The notes under the pieces: generated by a model
What the model was told of the DNA's origin: nothing
What the model saw: the letters and a program-made list of their open reading frames with translations, nothing else
Database searches by the model: none
Assembly (NCBI GenBank): GCA_030657355.1
Contig: CP131056.1
Coordinates: 2,066,501-2,130,500, forward strand
Direction of reading: 5' to 3'
Length of the DNA: 64,000 nt
DNA from: Radicibacter daui
Lineage (GTDB): Bacteria > Pseudomonadota > Alphaproteobacteria > Radicibacterales > Radicibacteraceae
Program-made: the position numbers and the translations under genes
In this document: in pieces, positions 28,342 through 37,408 of the stretch
How the letters are laid out: each line of letters opens with the position of its first letter
Numbering within the stretch: position 1 is the first letter of the stretch

Positions 28342-29085
28342 ATGACGAACCTGACGCTGGCCGTCACCACCACCGGGGCGGCCTTTCTCGCCTCGCTGGT
28401 CGAGGTGGTGGAGGCCTTTACCATCCTGCTGGCGGTGGGGATCACCAATGGCTGGCGGCCGGCTTTTGCCGGCACCGCGCTTGCCCTGGTGGCGCTGGCG
28501 CTGCTGGTGGGGCTTGCCGGGCCGCTGCTGGCGCTGGTGCCGATCTGGCTGCTGCAGTCGGTCATCGGCCTGCTGCTGATCCTTTTTGGCCTGCGCTGGC
28601 TGCGCAAGGCCATCCTGCGCGCCGCCGGGCTCATGGCCCTGCGCAACGAGGATGCGGCCTATGAGCGCGAGAGCGCCGCTCTGGAGGCTGCGCGCGCCGA
28701 CCGGCGGGCGGCCACCATCGCCGGCATCGTGGCCTTCAAGGCCGTGCTGCTGGAAGGGGTGGAAGTTGCCTTCATCGTGCTGGCGGTGGGCAGCGGCAAG
28801 GGCCGTATGGATTTTGCTATCGCCGGCGCGCTGGCGGCGGTGGTTCTGGTGCTGGTGGTTGGCATCTTCGTCCACCGGCCGCTGTCGCGGGTGCCTGAAA
28901 ACACGCTGAAATTTGCCGTCGGCTGCCTTGTCAGCGGTTTCGGGATCTTCTGGTTCGGCGAAGGGGTTGGCATTCTTTGGCCGGGCGGCGACTTTGCGCT
29001 GGTGGCCATCGAGCTTGCGGTGCTGCTGGTGTCGCTGGCGCTGGTTCAGCTGGCGGCGCGGGCTGCCGAATGGGTGCGGGAATGA
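28342..29085 (+). CDS. COG4280-like integral membrane protein, internally repeated
   Basis: About seven helices over 247 residues. Two similar segments, SLVEVVEAFTILLAVG (residues 18-33) and VLLEGVEVAFIVLAVG (about 137-152), each place acidic residues inside a helix. That resembles the inverted-repeat cation carriers of the GDT1/UPF0016 and LysE type, so divalent cation transport is a reasonable guess but unproven. A charged loop (RNEDAAYERESAALEAARADRR) splits the two halves. Its stop overlaps the ATG of the next small membrane protein (ATGA), implying coupling. Confidence 0.7.
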   Translation: MTNLTLAVTTTGAAFLASLVEVVEAFTILLAVGITNGWRPAFAGTALALVALALLVGLAGPLLALVPIWLLQSVIGLLLILFGLRWLRKAILRAAGLMALRNEDAAYERESAALEAARADRRAATIAGIVAFKAVLLEGVEVAFIVLAVGSGKGRMDFAIAGALAAVVLVLVVGIFVHRPLSRVPENTLKFAVGCLVSGFGIFWFGEGVGILWPGGDFALVAIELAVLLVSLALVQLAARAAEWVRE

Positions 29086-29315
29086 GCGCGCTCGGCGCCG
29101 TGTGGCGCGAGTTGCTGGGGCTCTTTGTCGATGATGGCAATCTTGCCGTGCAGGCAACCTGTCTTCTGGCCCTGCTGGGGCTGACAGTGCCAACCGGCGT
29201 GATCCCGCCGCTGGTCGGGGCCTGGCTGCTGGTGGGCGGGCTGCTGCTGATCCTCGCCCTTAGCGTGCTGGGGCATGTGCTGAGCCTGCGGCCGAAACGG
29301 CGCCAGGGTCAGTAG
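29082..29315 (+). CDS. Small two-helix membrane protein, 77 aa
   Basis: Two hydrophobic segments (AVQATCLLALLGLTVPTGVIPPL and LLLILALSVLGHVL) and a basic tail. It is translationally coupled to the COG4280-like gene through an ATGA overlap, so it is probably an accessory subunit of that carrier. Its 3' end overlaps the convergent ruvX stop by seven bases. No family is recognised. Confidence 0.65.
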   Translation: MSALGAVWRELLGLFVDDGNLAVQATCLLALLGLTVPTGVIPPLVGAWLLVGGLLLILALSVLGHVLSLRPKRRQGQ

Positions 29316-29824
29316 TTATCCTCATCCTCGTCATCGAGGAGGGAGAGCGGGCGTGTCGGGGTGAAGGCAAGGCGATCAAGCGCGCCTTGCAGGATGTAGC
29401 CGGCCGCCATCTTGTCCACCACCTCGCCGCGGCGCTTGCGCGTCATATCGGCCTCGCTGGTGAGGAAGCGCTGCACGGCGGAGGTGGAAAGCCGCTCGTC
29501 CCAGAAGGTGGCGGGGATCGGCCGGCGCTGATGCACCTCGCGCACGAAGTCGCGCACCGACTGGCAGCGCGGGCCTTCCGTGCCATCCATATTGACCGGC
29601 AGGCCAACCACGAGACCGCCCACGCCGCGCTGGTCGATCAGCGCGAACATCTCCGCTACATCGCGGGAGAATTTGGTGCGGCGGATGGTGCCGACGGGCG
29701 AGGCGAGGGTGAGCATCGGATCGCTGAGCGCCATGCCGATGGTCTTCTCGCCAAGGTCGAGGCCGAGCAGCCGTTCGCCGGGCTTCAGCGCCGCCTTGAG
29801 CGCCAGGATATCTTCGTGGATCAT
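29309..29824 (-). CDS. ruvX: Pre-16S rRNA nuclease / Holliday junction resolvase-like RuvX (YqgF)
   Basis: An RNase H-fold nuclease that completes 16S rRNA 5' maturation in E. coli. GLDLGEKTIGMALSD carries the first catalytic Asp, VVGLPVNMDGTEGPR is the family loop, FWDERLSTSAV has the catalytic Glu, and VDKMAAGYILQGALD supplies the last Asp. 171 residues from ATG 29824; the open frame beyond that is not supported. The tail is acidic (DDEDEDNY). It is divergent from gatC. Confidence 0.92.
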   Translation of the reverse strand: MIHEDILALKAALKPGERLLGLDLGEKTIGMALSDPMLTLASPVGTIRRTKFSRDVAEMFALIDQRGVGGLVVGLPVNMDGTEGPRCQSVRDFVREVHQRRPIPATFWDERLSTSAVQRFLTSEADMTRKRRGEVVDKMAAGYILQGALDRLAFTPTRPLSLLDDEDEDNY

Positions 29825-30022
29825 GGCGCTCTCTCTACACCCGATCCGCCCGGCTTGTCGCCCCGGATAACGGATGCTATTTCCGTTGCCCGGCTTCGGC
29901 CGGACTGACCCCCGAACCAGACCCCCGGAACCCCTTGCCATCCGGCAGGCGGCCGGGAGCCACCTTTATCGTTAAATGCGGCAGCCCGCCTTCCGGCCGG
30001 CCGCCGGCCCCTCGGAGGAACC

Positions 30023-30310
30023 ATGTCACTCGACACCGCAACGGTGCGCCGTATCGCCTCGCTGGCGCGCATCAAGGTGAGCGACGACGCGCTCGATCAC
30101 TGGACCCAGGAGATGAATTCCATCCTCGGCTGGATCGAGCAACTGCAACAGGTGAATACCGACGGGGTCGAGCCGATGAGCTCGGTCGCCAACATGACGC
30201 TGCGCCAGCGCGAGGACGCCATCACCGATGGTGGCATCCAGGACAAGGTGCTGGCCAACGCCCCCGATGCGACGGCGGGCTTCTACACCGTGCCGAAGGT
30301 GGTTGAATAA
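30023..30310 (+). CDS. gatC: Asp/Glu-tRNA amidotransferase subunit C
   Basis: A 95-residue subunit that stabilises GatA-GatB in the complex that amidates Asp-tRNA-Asn or Glu-tRNA-Gln. It shows the family plan [32 protein letters not shown] and [17 protein letters not shown] site precedes ATG 30023. It is the first gene of gatCAB; the gatA ATG is two bases past the stop. Confidence 0.95.
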   Translation: MSLDTATVRRIASLARIKVSDDALDHWTQEMNSILGWIEQLQQVNTDGVEPMSSVANMTLRQREDAITDGGIQDKVLANAPDATAGFYTVPKVVE

Positions 30311-30311
30311 G

Positions 30312-31775
30312 ATGAGCAACCTGACCGACCTGACGATGGCCGATGCGCTGCACGGCCTTGAGAGCGGCGATTTTTCCGCCGTCGATCTGACCCGCGCCTA
30401 TATCGGCAAGATGGAGGCTCACAAGAGCCTCAACGCCTATATCACCGAGACGCCGGAACTCGCCCTTCAGCAGGCTGAAGCCTCCGATACCCGCCGCCGC
30501 AAGGGCGAGGCCGGGGCGATGGACGGCATGCCCATCGCCATGAAGGACCTGTTCTGCACCGAGGGTGTGCGCACCACGGCTGCCAGCCACATGCTGGAAA
30601 ATTTTGTGCCGACCTATGAATCGACCGTTTCCGGCAAGCTCAAGGCTGCCGGCGCGGTGATGCTGGGCAAGGCGAACCTTGATGAGTTCGCCATGGGCGG
30701 CGCCAACTCCAACAGCTATTTCGGCCAGGCGGCCAACCCGTGGAAGGCTGCGGGCGATACCGGCGTACGCGTTCCGGGTGGTTCCTCCGGCGGCTCTGCC
30801 GCTGCGGTTGCCGCGCATATGGCGATTGCCGCCACCGGCACCGACACCGGCGGTTCCATCCGCCAGCCGGCGAGTTATTGCGGCATCGTTGGCGTCAAGC
30901 CGACCTATGGCCGCTGCTCGCGCTGGGGCGTGGTGGCATTTGCCAGCTCGCTCGACCAGCCGGGTCCGATGGCCCGCACCGTAGCCGATGCCGCGCTGAT
31001 GCTGAATGTGATGGCCGGCTTCGACCCGAAGGACAGCACTTCGGCTGACATGGCGGTGCCGGACTTCTCCGCCGTGCTTACCGGCGATATCCGCGGCCTC
31101 AAGGTCGGTATTCCCAGGGAATACCGTGAGGGTGTGTCGCCGGAAATTCTCGCCGTCTGGCAGCAGGGCGAGGAGTGGCTGCGCGCGGCCGGTGCCGAGG
31201 TGGTGGAAGTTTCCCTGCCCAACACCCGCGCGGCGCTTGCCACCTACTACATCATCGCCCCGGCGGAGGCGTCCTCCAACCTCGCGCGGTATGACGGTGT
31301 GCGTTATGGCCTGCGCGTGCCCGGCGACGGGCTTGCCGAGATGTATGAGAACACGCGCGCTGCCGGCTTCGGCAACGAGGTCAAGCGCCGTATCCTCATC
31401 GGCACCTATGTGCTCTCGGCCGGTTATTATGATGCCTATTACCTGAAGGCGCAGAAGGTGCGTGCGCTCGTCGCCCGCGACTTCGCAGAAGCCTACAAGC
31501 AGGTGGACGTGCTGCTGACGCCGACGGCGCCGACCACGGCTTTCGTCGCCGGATCGCAGGAAGACCCGGTCACCATGTATCTCAACGACGTCTTCACCGT
31601 GCCGGCCTCGCTGGCGGGCATTCCGGGGGCGGCAGTGCCGGTTGGCCTTGCTGCCAACGGCCTGCCGTTGGGCCTGCAGCTGCTGGGCCGCCCGTTTGAT
31701 GAAGAGACGCTGCTGCGCGTTGCCGGTGTGATTGAAGAGGCTGCGGGCTTTACCGCGCGGCCGGAGGGCTTTTGA
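30312..31775 (+). CDS. gatA: Asp/Glu-tRNA amidotransferase subunit A
   Basis: The amidase subunit that releases ammonia from glutamine. The Ser-cisSer-Lys triad is complete: Lys in [10 protein letters not shown], the cis-Ser in [11 protein letters not shown] and the nucleophile Ser in [12 protein letters not shown]. The roughly 487-residue length is usual. ATG 30312 is taken; a longer open frame through gatC is a shadow. It ends two bases before the gatB ATG. With the likely non-discriminating AspRS upstream, it probably forms Asn-tRNA-Asn and Gln-tRNA-Gln. Confidence 0.96.
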   Translation: MSNLTDLTMADALHGLESGDFSAVDLTRAYIGKMEAHKSLNAYITETPELALQQAEASDTRRRKGEAGAMDGMPIAMKDLFCTEGVRTTAASHMLENFVPTYESTVSGKLKAAGAVMLGKANLDEFAMGGANSNSYFGQAANPWKAAGDTGVRVPGGSSGGSAAAVAAHMAIAATGTDTGGSIRQPASYCGIVGVKPTYGRCSRWGVVAFASSLDQPGPMARTVADAALMLNVMAGFDPKDSTSADMAVPDFSAVLTGDIRGLKVGIPREYREGVSPEILAVWQQGEEWLRAAGAEVVEVSLPNTRAALATYYIIAPAEASSNLARYDGVRYGLRVPGDGLAEMYENTRAAGFGNEVKRRILIGTYVLSAGYYDAYYLKAQKVRALVARDFAEAYKQVDVLLTPTAPTTAFVAGSQEDPVTMYLNDVFTVPASLAGIPGAAVPVGLAANGLPLGLQLLGRPFDEETLLRVAGVIEEAAGFTARPEGF

Positions 31776-31777
31776 AC

Positions 31778-33238
31778 ATGAGCACCACCTACACGATTGA
31801 TGGCGAAACCGGCCCGTGGGAACTGGTGATCGGCCTTGAGGTTCATGCCCAGGTCATCAGCCAGTCCAAGCTGTTTTCCGGCGCCTCCACCACCTTCGGC
31901 GCCGAGCCGAACACCCAGGTGAGCCTTGTGGACGCGGCCATGCCCGGCATGCTGCCCGTCATCAACAAGGAATGCGTGGCGCAGGCCGTGCGCACCGGCT
32001 TTGGCCTCAACTCGGCCATCAACCGGCGCTCGGTCTTCGACCGCAAGAACTACTTCTATGCCGACCTGCCGCAGGGTTACCAGATCAGCCAGTTCAAGCA
32101 GCCCGTCGTGGGCGAGGGCTGGGTGGATATCGATCTTGAGGGCGGCGAGGTAAAGCGCGTGCGCGTGGAGCGGCTGCATCTGGAGCAGGATGCCGGCAAG
32201 AGCCTGCACGACCAGAGCCCGACCAAGACCTTCGTTGACCTCAACCGCTCCGGCGTGGCGCTGATGGAGATCGTCTCCTTCCCCGACATGCGTTCCCCGG
32301 ACGAGGCGGGCGCCTATGTGCGCAAGCTGCGCACCATCGTGCGTTATCTCGGCACCTGCGACGGCAACATGGAAGAAGGCTCCATGCGCTGCGACGTCAA
32401 TGTGTCGGTGCGCAAGGCCGGCGCCGAATACGGCACCCGCTGCGAGATCAAGAACGTCAACTCGGTGCGCAACATGATGCTTGCCATCGAGTATGAAGCC
32501 CGCCGCCAGATCGAGATTCTGGAAGAGGGCGGTTCGATCACGCAGGAAACGCGCCTGTGGGATGCCGGCAAGGGCATCACCCGCTCGATGCGCAACAAGG
32601 AAGAAGCGCACGATTATCGCTACTTCCCCGACCCCGACCTGCTGCCGCTGGTGCTGGAAGAAAGCTTCATCGAAGGCATCAAGGCGACCCTGCCGGAACT
32701 GCCGGACGCCAAGAAGGCCCGCTTCATGAGCGAGTACGGCCTTGGCGACTATGACGCCAATGTGCTGGTGGCCGAGCAGGACCGTGCGGCTTTCTATGAG
32801 CAGGTGGCAAAGGGCCGCGATGCCAAGATTGCCGCCAACTGGGTGATCGTGGAGCTGCTGGGCGCGCTCAACAAGGCTGGCAAGGACCTTGCCGAAAGCC
32901 CTGTAAGTGCTGATAAACTTGGCGGTCTGCTGGATCTGATGGCGGACAACACCATCTCCGGCCGCATCGCCAAGGATGTGTTTGCCGAGATGGTGGAAAG
33001 CGGCAAGGATGCCGGCACCATCGTCGAGGAAAAGGGCCTGCGCCAGGTCACCGATACCGGCGCCATCGATACGCTGATCGACCAGGTGATGGCCGAGCAT
33101 GCCGACAAGGTGGCCGAATATCGCTCCGGCAAGGACAAGCTCTTCGGCTTCTTCGTCGGCCAGGCGATGAAGCGCAGCCAGGGCAAGGCCAACCCGGCGA
33201 TGCTCAACGATCTTCTGAAGAAGAAGCTCGACGCTTAA
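31778..33238 (+). CDS. gatB: Asp/Glu-tRNA amidotransferase subunit B
   Basis: The kinase and transamidase subunit that phosphorylates misacylated tRNA and accepts ammonia through a tunnel from Gat[14 protein letters not shown] starts the cradle domain; [10 protein letters not shown] and [11 protein letters not shown] follow. The tail domain (about residues 300-486) holds the helical YqeY-like tRNA-binding part. ATG 31778; a TTG six bases upstream overlaps the gatA stop. A terminator closes the operon. Confidence 0.96.
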   Translation: MSTTYTIDGETGPWELVIGLEVHAQVISQSKLFSGASTTFGAEPNTQVSLVDAAMPGMLPVINKECVAQAVRTGFGLNSAINRRSVFDRKNYFYADLPQGYQISQFKQPVVGEGWVDIDLEGGEVKRVRVERLHLEQDAGKSLHDQSPTKTFVDLNRSGVALMEIVSFPDMRSPDEAGAYVRKLRTIVRYLGTCDGNMEEGSMRCDVNVSVRKAGAEYGTRCEIKNVNSVRNMMLAIEYEARRQIEILEEGGSITQETRLWDAGKGITRSMRNKEEAHDYRYFPDPDLLPLVLEESFIEGIKATLPELPDAKKARFMSEYGLGDYDANVLVAEQDRAAFYEQVAKGRDAKIAANWVIVELLGALNKAGKDLAESPVSADKLGGLLDLMADNTISGRIAKDVFAEMVESGKDAGTIVEEKGLRQVTDTGAIDTLIDQVMAEHADKVAEYRSGKDKLFGFFVGQAMKRSQGKANPAMLNDLLKKKLDA

Positions 33239-33253
33239 GAAAATAAAAGAAAA

Positions 33254-33285
33254 AATCGGGGCGCGGCCATGGCTGCGCCCCGATT
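33254..33285 (+). terminator. Terminator of gatCAB
   Basis: A stem of about 13-15 bp with one G-U pair, ending in a T-containing stretch and preceded by an A-run, directly after gatB. Confidence 0.75.
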
Positions 33286-33326
33286 GCATTTAAAAGCGAT
33301 AATTCAGAAAACGGGAGAGCGCGGTT

Positions 33327-34457
33327 ATGGCGGATAGTCTCTACAGCAAGGCGGAAACCCTGCTGGCGCAGGCGCTGGGCGCCGCCGGGCCGGACGGCGC
33401 CATCGTGCCGGGCATCGAGCCTGCCAGCACCTTCGTGCGCGGCGAGGATGGCCGCACCCGTTATGGCCGGGATGACGACCCCACGCTGGTGCCGGCGGAA
33501 AGTGTGATTGCCGCGCTTGAAGGCGGCGCGGGCTGCCTGCTCTTTTCCTCCGGCATGGCGGCCTGTACGGCGCCGTTCCTGGCGCTGAAGGCCGGCGCGC
33601 GGGTAGTGCTGCCCAAGGCCATGTACTGGTCGCTGCGGGCCTGGGTGCAGAATTATGCGGCTGACTGGGGCCTTACCGTCGATTTCTACGATAATGCCGA
33701 TACCGCCTCGCTGGCGGCGGCCTGCGCCCGGCCGGCCGATCTGGTGTGGGTGGAAAGCCCCGCCAACCCGACCTGGGAAATTACCGACCTTGCCGTCGCT
33801 GCCGACCTCGCCCACAAGGCGGGTGCGCTGCTGGTGGTCGACAACACCGTGCCGACCCCGCTTTTGACCCGGCCGCTGGAATTCGGTGCTGACCTTGTGG
33901 TGCATTCCGCCACCAAGGGGCTCAATGGCCATTCCGACATTCTGGCGGGCGCGCTGGTCACCGGCCGGGACGATGCGCACTGGCAGCGGCTTAAAACCGT
34001 GCGCAAGGGCAATGGCAGCCGTCTCGGCGCCTTCGAGGCCTGGCTGCTGCTGCGCGGCCTGCGCACGCTGCATCTGCGCCTTGAGCGGCAATGTGCCTCG
34101 GCGATGAAATTCGCCGAACATTTCGCCGGCCATGCCGGCGTGCGGGAAGTCATTTATCCCGGCCTTGCCAGCCACCCGCAGCACGCGCTGGCGGCCCGGC
34201 AGATGACGGGCGGTTTTGGCGGCATGCTGTCGGTACGGGTTGCCGGCGGCTTCAAGGCGGCGGCTTCGGTTGCCAAAACCACCCGGCTTTTCCGCGACGC
34301 CACTTCGCTGATGGGGGTGGAAAGCCTGATCGAGCATCGCCAGCCGGTGGAAGGCCCGACCTCGCCGACGCCGGATGATCTGCTGCGCATTTCCATCGGC
34401 GTGGAACATGTAGATGACCTGATTGCGGATTTTGCGGCGGCTCTCGCTGCCTCGTGA
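33327..34457 (+). CDS. Cys/Met-metabolism PLP-dependent enzyme (cystathionine beta-lyase type)
   Basis: A fold-type I PLP enzyme of the trans-sulfuration family, 376 residues. LLFSSGMAACTAPFLAL binds the cofactor phosphate, ESPANPTWEITD and VVDNTVPTPLLTRPL surround PLP, and the Schiff-base lysine is in VVHSATKGLNGHSD. The C-terminal domain ends with LLRISIGVEHVDDLI. Substrates could be cystathionine, cysteine or methionine; context does not decide. It starts at ATG 33327 and is followed by its own terminator. Confidence 0.88.
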   Translation: MADSLYSKAETLLAQALGAAGPDGAIVPGIEPASTFVRGEDGRTRYGRDDDPTLVPAESVIAALEGGAGCLLFSSGMAACTAPFLALKAGARVVLPKAMYWSLRAWVQNYAADWGLTVDFYDNADTASLAAACARPADLVWVESPANPTWEITDLAVAADLAHKAGALLVVDNTVPTPLLTRPLEFGADLVVHSATKGLNGHSDILAGALVTGRDDAHWQRLKTVRKGNGSRLGAFEAWLLLRGLRTLHLRLERQCASAMKFAEHFAGHAGVREVIYPGLASHPQHALAARQMTGGFGGMLSVRVAGGFKAAASVAKTTRLFRDATSLMGVESLIEHRQPVEGPTSPTPDDLLRISIGVEHVDDLIADFAAALAAS

Positions 34458-34458
34458 C

Positions 34459-34489
34459 AAAAAAGCCCGGCCTGATGCCGGGCTTTTTT
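34459..34489 (+). terminator. Intrinsic terminator
   Basis: A 13-bp stem with a five-base loop, A-run on the left and T-run on the right, directly after the PLP enzyme stop. Confidence 0.88.
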
Positions 34490-34642
34490 CTTTTCTGCTT
34501 TTGTCCCGTTGGCCACGCGAGGCCGGCCAGCGGTTGTGCCTGCGCCGGCGCAGGATCAGGCTGGCACGCCTTGCTCTTGCGGGCAGGGATCCCCACGTCA
34601 ACGGGGCAGGGCGGCAAGGGGACCGCCGAGGGAGGAGGAAAG

Positions 34643-35473
34643 ATGCAGCATCATCCAGCCATAGCGCCGGGACGGGTTGCCGTTGTTACCGGCGGTGCCA
34701 GCGGCATTGGGCTTGCGGCAGCAAAGGCGCTCGCCGCGCAAGGCATGAAGGTGGTGATCGCCGACCGGGATGCCGCCATGCTGGAGGCAGCGCATGCTGC
34801 CCTGGGCAGCGATGCGCAGGCAGTCGTCTGCGATGTCGGTCGGCGGGAGGATGTGGAGCGGCTGAAGGAGGCTGCCGAGCGGCTTGGCCCCGTTACCTTC
34901 CTCATGAACAATGCGGGCCGCGAAGGCGGCGGCGACCTCTTTGCCGATCCCGCCCTCTGGCATGTGACGCTGGAGACCAACCTCTGGGGTCCGATCAACG
35001 GCGTGCAGCTGTTTGCGCCCGGCATGATCGAGCGCGGCTTGCCGGCTGCCATCGTCAATACCGGCTCCAAGCAGGGCATCACCCTGCCGCCGGGCGATAC
35101 CGCCTACAATGTCAGCAAGGCGGCGCTGAAGGCGCTGACGGAATCGCTCGCCCACAAGCTGCGGCAGAGTGAGGCGCCCGTCAGCGCGCATCTGCTGATC
35201 CCCGGTTTTGTCTTTACCGGTTTTACCCGTGCCCGCGGCGTGACGGAAAAACCCGCCGGTGCCTGGACGCCGGAACAGACGGTCAATTTCATGCTGGCCG
35301 CGCTCGCCCGCGGCGATTTCTACATCCTCTGCCCGGACGGCGAGGTAACGCGCGAGATGGATGAAAAGCGCATTGCCTGGGCCGCGGGCGACATCATCGA
35401 GAACCGGCCGGCGCTCTCGCGCTGGCACCCGGATTTTGCCGGCGCCTTCAAGGCTCATGTGGAAGGGAAGTGA
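34643..35473 (+). CDS. Short-chain dehydrogenase/reductase
   Basis: A classical SDR of 276 residues. The cofactor glycine motif is TGGASGIG, NNAG stabilises the core, and the active site is Tyr and Lys in AYNVSKAALK; the catalytic Ser sits in NTGSKQG. An Asp in VVIADRD after the second strand points to NAD+ preference. ATG 34643 has a strong GGAGGAGGAAAG site upstream. It is followed after six bases by a beta-hydroxyacid dehydrogenase, so the pair probably works in one short oxidation pathway of unknown substrate. Confidence 0.87.
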   Translation: MQHHPAIAPGRVAVVTGGASGIGLAAAKALAAQGMKVVIADRDAAMLEAAHAALGSDAQAVVCDVGRREDVERLKEAAERLGPVTFLMNNAGREGGGDLFADPALWHVTLETNLWGPINGVQLFAPGMIERGLPAAIVNTGSKQGITLPPGDTAYNVSKAALKALTESLAHKLRQSEAPVSAHLLIPGFVFTGFTRARGVTEKPAGAWTPEQTVNFMLAALARGDFYILCPDGEVTREMDEKRIAWAAGDIIENRPALSRWHPDFAGAFKAHVEGK

Positions 35474-35478
35474 AACCC

Positions 35479-36348
35479 ATGAAAATCGGTGTGATCGGCC
35501 TTGGCCAGATGGGGGCCGCGATGGCCCGTAACCTGCTCGCCGCAGGCCATGAGGTGATCGTGTGGAACCGCGATGCCGCCAAGGCGGCGCCGCTTGTCGC
35601 CCGGGGTGCGACCCTTGCCGCTACCCCGGCGGAGGCGGCAGCGGGCGGTCTTGTGATCTCCATGCTGGCGGATGACAGGGCGGTGGAGGCGGTAACGCTG
35701 GGGCAGGGCGGCCTGCTGAGCGCCGACATGCCCGGCCTTGTCCATCTTTCCATGAGCACCATCAGCCCGGCGCTCTCGGCGCGCCTCGCCGGTGAACATG
35801 CCAAAGCCGGCGGCCACTATGTCGGCGCCCCGGTCTTCGGCCGCCCGCCTGCGGCGGAAGCAGGCAAGCTCTTCATCGTCGTGGCCGGCGCTGCCGATGC
35901 CGTGGCGAAAGCGGAGCCGGTGTTGTCCGCGCTGGGGCAGCGCCAGTTTGTGGTGGGGGAGGAGCCTTCTGCCGCCCATCTGGTAAAGCTCTGCGGTAAC
36001 TTCATGCTGGTCTCCACCGTGGAAGCGCTGGGCGAGGCGATGGCGGCGGCGCACAAGGGCGGCGTGCCGCGCGCGGCTCTCTTGGAAGTGCTCAACAACT
36101 CCATCTTCCCCGGCGCCATCTACAAGATTTATGGAGACATGATCGCGGCGCAGACTTTCCGCCCGGCCGGTTTCACCGCCGCGCTCGGCCTCAAGGATAT
36201 GGGGCTGATGAGCGATGCCGCCGATGGCCTTGGCGCCGCCTTGCCGCTGCTCGATCTGGTAAAGGGCCATCTGGCCGAGGTGGTGGAGAAGGAGGGCGCG
36301 GATATCGACCTTGCCGGCATGTCTCTTGCCGCCCAGTACAAGGGCTGA
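35479..36348 (+). CDS. NAD(P)-dependent beta-hydroxyacid dehydrogenase (3-hydroxyisobutyrate dehydrogenase family)
   Basis: A 289-residue dehydrogenase. The Rossmann motif is GVIGLGQMGAAMARNLL, the substrate loop is HYVGAPVFGRPPAAEAGKLF, and the catalytic Lys lies in AAHLVKLCGNFM. VIVWNRD after the second strand suggests NADP(H), as in glyoxylate/succinic semialdehyde reductases. ATG 35479 with AAGGGA upstream; a GTG at 35470 overlaps the SDR stop. It is the last gene before tRNA-Ser. Confidence 0.88.
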   Translation: MKIGVIGLGQMGAAMARNLLAAGHEVIVWNRDAAKAAPLVARGATLAATPAEAAAGGLVISMLADDRAVEAVTLGQGGLLSADMPGLVHLSMSTISPALSARLAGEHAKAGGHYVGAPVFGRPPAAEAGKLFIVVAGAADAVAKAEPVLSALGQRQFVVGEEPSAAHLVKLCGNFMLVSTVEALGEAMAAAHKGGVPRAALLEVLNNSIFPGAIYKIYGDMIAAQTFRPAGFTAALGLKDMGLMSDAADGLGAALPLLDLVKGHLAEVVEKEGADIDLAGMSLAAQYKG

Positions 36349-36459
36349 CGCTGCAGCCGTGAAGCGATTGCTCCCACCCCCGCAAGGTTACGGAATTTCG
36401 AGGTCTCACGCGGGGTTGGGGGCGATGGCATTAATATCGCACTCCCCCAACACGAGGCG

Positions 36460-36488
36460 TTGACAAGCCCTCATCCGCCCCTTAAACA
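36460..36488 (+). promoter_or_regulatory. Probable sigma-70 promoter of tRNA-Ser
   Basis: A perfect TTGACA (36460-36465), then a 17-base spacer and TAAACA as a weak -10. It lies 43 bases upstream of the tRNA gene on the same strand. Confidence 0.55.
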
Positions 36489-36530
36489 CCCTGCTCACCG
36501 GCATCGGCGCGACCGATCGCACGAGGTGTC

Positions 36531-36622
36531 GGAGGGGTGGCCGAGCGGCTGAAGGCAACGGTTTGCTAAACCGTCATACTGGGAAACTGGTATCGTGGGT
36601 TCGAATCCCATCCCCTCCGCCA
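36531..36622 (+). tRNA. tRNA-Ser(GCU)
   Basis: A class II tRNA. Acceptor GGAGGGG pairs with CCCCTCC; the anticodon loop is TTGCTAA with anticodon GCT, reading AGC and AGU. A long variable arm (TACTGGGAAACTGGTA) marks it as serine. The T-loop is GGGTTCGAATCCC, and CCA is encoded. Its 3' 60 bases form the left attachment site of the mobile element, so the gene stays intact after insertion. Confidence 0.96.
36563..36622 (+). repeat. attL core, 60-bp direct repeat
   Basis: It runs from the anticodon loop of tRNA-Ser to its CCA end and is identical, base for base, to 50280-50339. The base on each side differs between the copies, which fixes the repeat length. Crossover probably lies in the anticodon stem-loop or T-arm, as usual for tyrosine integrases. 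Confidence 0.95.
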
Positions 36623-37147
36623 ACATTTAATTTCAATGCTTTACGGGCGCATTCGAGAGCATTCAGTCGCTTTCGAGCGCATGGCATTTGCAACAATGCT
36701 GCAACAAGCTGCAACAGATTGCGGCTCGTGAATGCGCCTGAAGCGGCATCAACACTCTTCAAAAGATTTGAGATGCGGGCCAGTGCGCACGAAAAGCGCC
36801 TAATCGGCCTTGCATTCTTAAAAGACGATTCGTATATCGTTAGGCAGTGGTTGCAGCCGAACTGCTGGTGCGGGTGCGGGGTAGCTGCTGGCGACGATCA
36901 GTCGTTTTGTTGGTGCGTACGGTCCGTTTGGACCGAGTTAGCCAAAGGGTTAATGCACTGGTCCACTGACGGGGTTGGTGGAGGCTTCAGCTTCGGCTGG
37001 CGCATAGTGTAGCACTGGCACAATGAGGGGTCGTATCAGCGTCAGTAGTGAAGCGTGCGCGCCCAGCAAGCTTGTAAATCATTAGTCCTAGTCGGGGGCC
37101 GACTAGCTGGACGTCTATCTCCACGCTAGTCATATGGACGGTTACCC
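36623..37147. other. Left-end non-coding region of the element with regulatory inverted repeats
   Basis: No convincing gene. A reading frame that starts in the tRNA (36563-37012) is a tRNA-derived artefact. The region holds three TGCAACA units near the left end, an inverted repeat at 37088-37106 (8-bp arms with a three-base loop) and a further CTAGT half-site near 37126. These sit just upstream of the AlpA-like gene and are good candidates for its operator or for excisionase sites. Confidence 0.5.
36689..36716 (+). repeat. TGCAACA arm-type repeats, left end
   Basis: Three TGCAACA-like units in about 28 bases. An 18-base stretch (36689-36706) is repeated exactly at 50211-50228 by the other end. 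Position (67 bases from the core) and repetition suggest integrase arm-binding sites. Confidence 0.6.
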
Positions 37148-37408
37148 TTGTTTTTGGACTCTACAAATGCGCCTTCCATGGCGCCTCTCCCCGAATCCGC
37201 TGTCGCTGACATGATCGGTGTCACTGCCAAGCACTTCGCACGCCTTCGCCGCGAAGGCGACGCACCTCCCCATGTGAAAATCGGCCGCCAGACGCTCTAT
37301 CTTGCCGCTGACGTTCACGCATGGCTGGAGGCCCGGCGCGTTGCTCCCGACGCTCCTGCAAAGCGTCGTGGCCGCCCGACTGGCAGCTTCACGCGTCGGG
37401 AGGGCTGA
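37148..37408 (+). CDS. AlpA-like MerR-type HTH protein (probable excisionase/regulator)
   Basis: An 86-residue winged-helix protein. LPESAVADMIGVTAKHFARLRREGDAPPHVKIGRQTLYLAADVHAWLEAR, described here by its parts, has the helix-turn-helix (AVADMIGVTAKHFARL), the wing (KIGRQTLY) and the closing helix of the AlpA/excisionase family. Such proteins activate excision or repress element genes. The TTG at 37148 has a weak GGACGG site; an ATG at 37178 is the alternative start. It is the first gene inside the left end, four bases before the next gene. The tail RREG and following stop are duplicated at the end of the next gene. Confidence 0.75.
   Translation: MFLDSTNAPSMAPLPESAVADMIGVTAKHFARLRREGDAPPHVKIGRQTLYLAADVHAWLEARRVAPDAPAKRRGRPTGSFTRREG

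Noticed and set aside
31493-33289. 598-codon minus-strand frame opposite gatB
   Set aside because: Same GC-driven shadow effect; gatB is unambiguous on the plus strand.
36574-36762. Minus-strand frame ending GGGDGIRTHDTSFPV
   Set aside because: This is the well-known false protein read from the antisense of a tRNA 3' end. It has no independent support.
36563-37012. 149-codon plus-strand frame beginning inside tRNA-Ser
   Set aside because: Its first residues are translated tRNA, and it has no ribosome-binding site or recognisable domain. The region is better read as the regulatory left end of the element.
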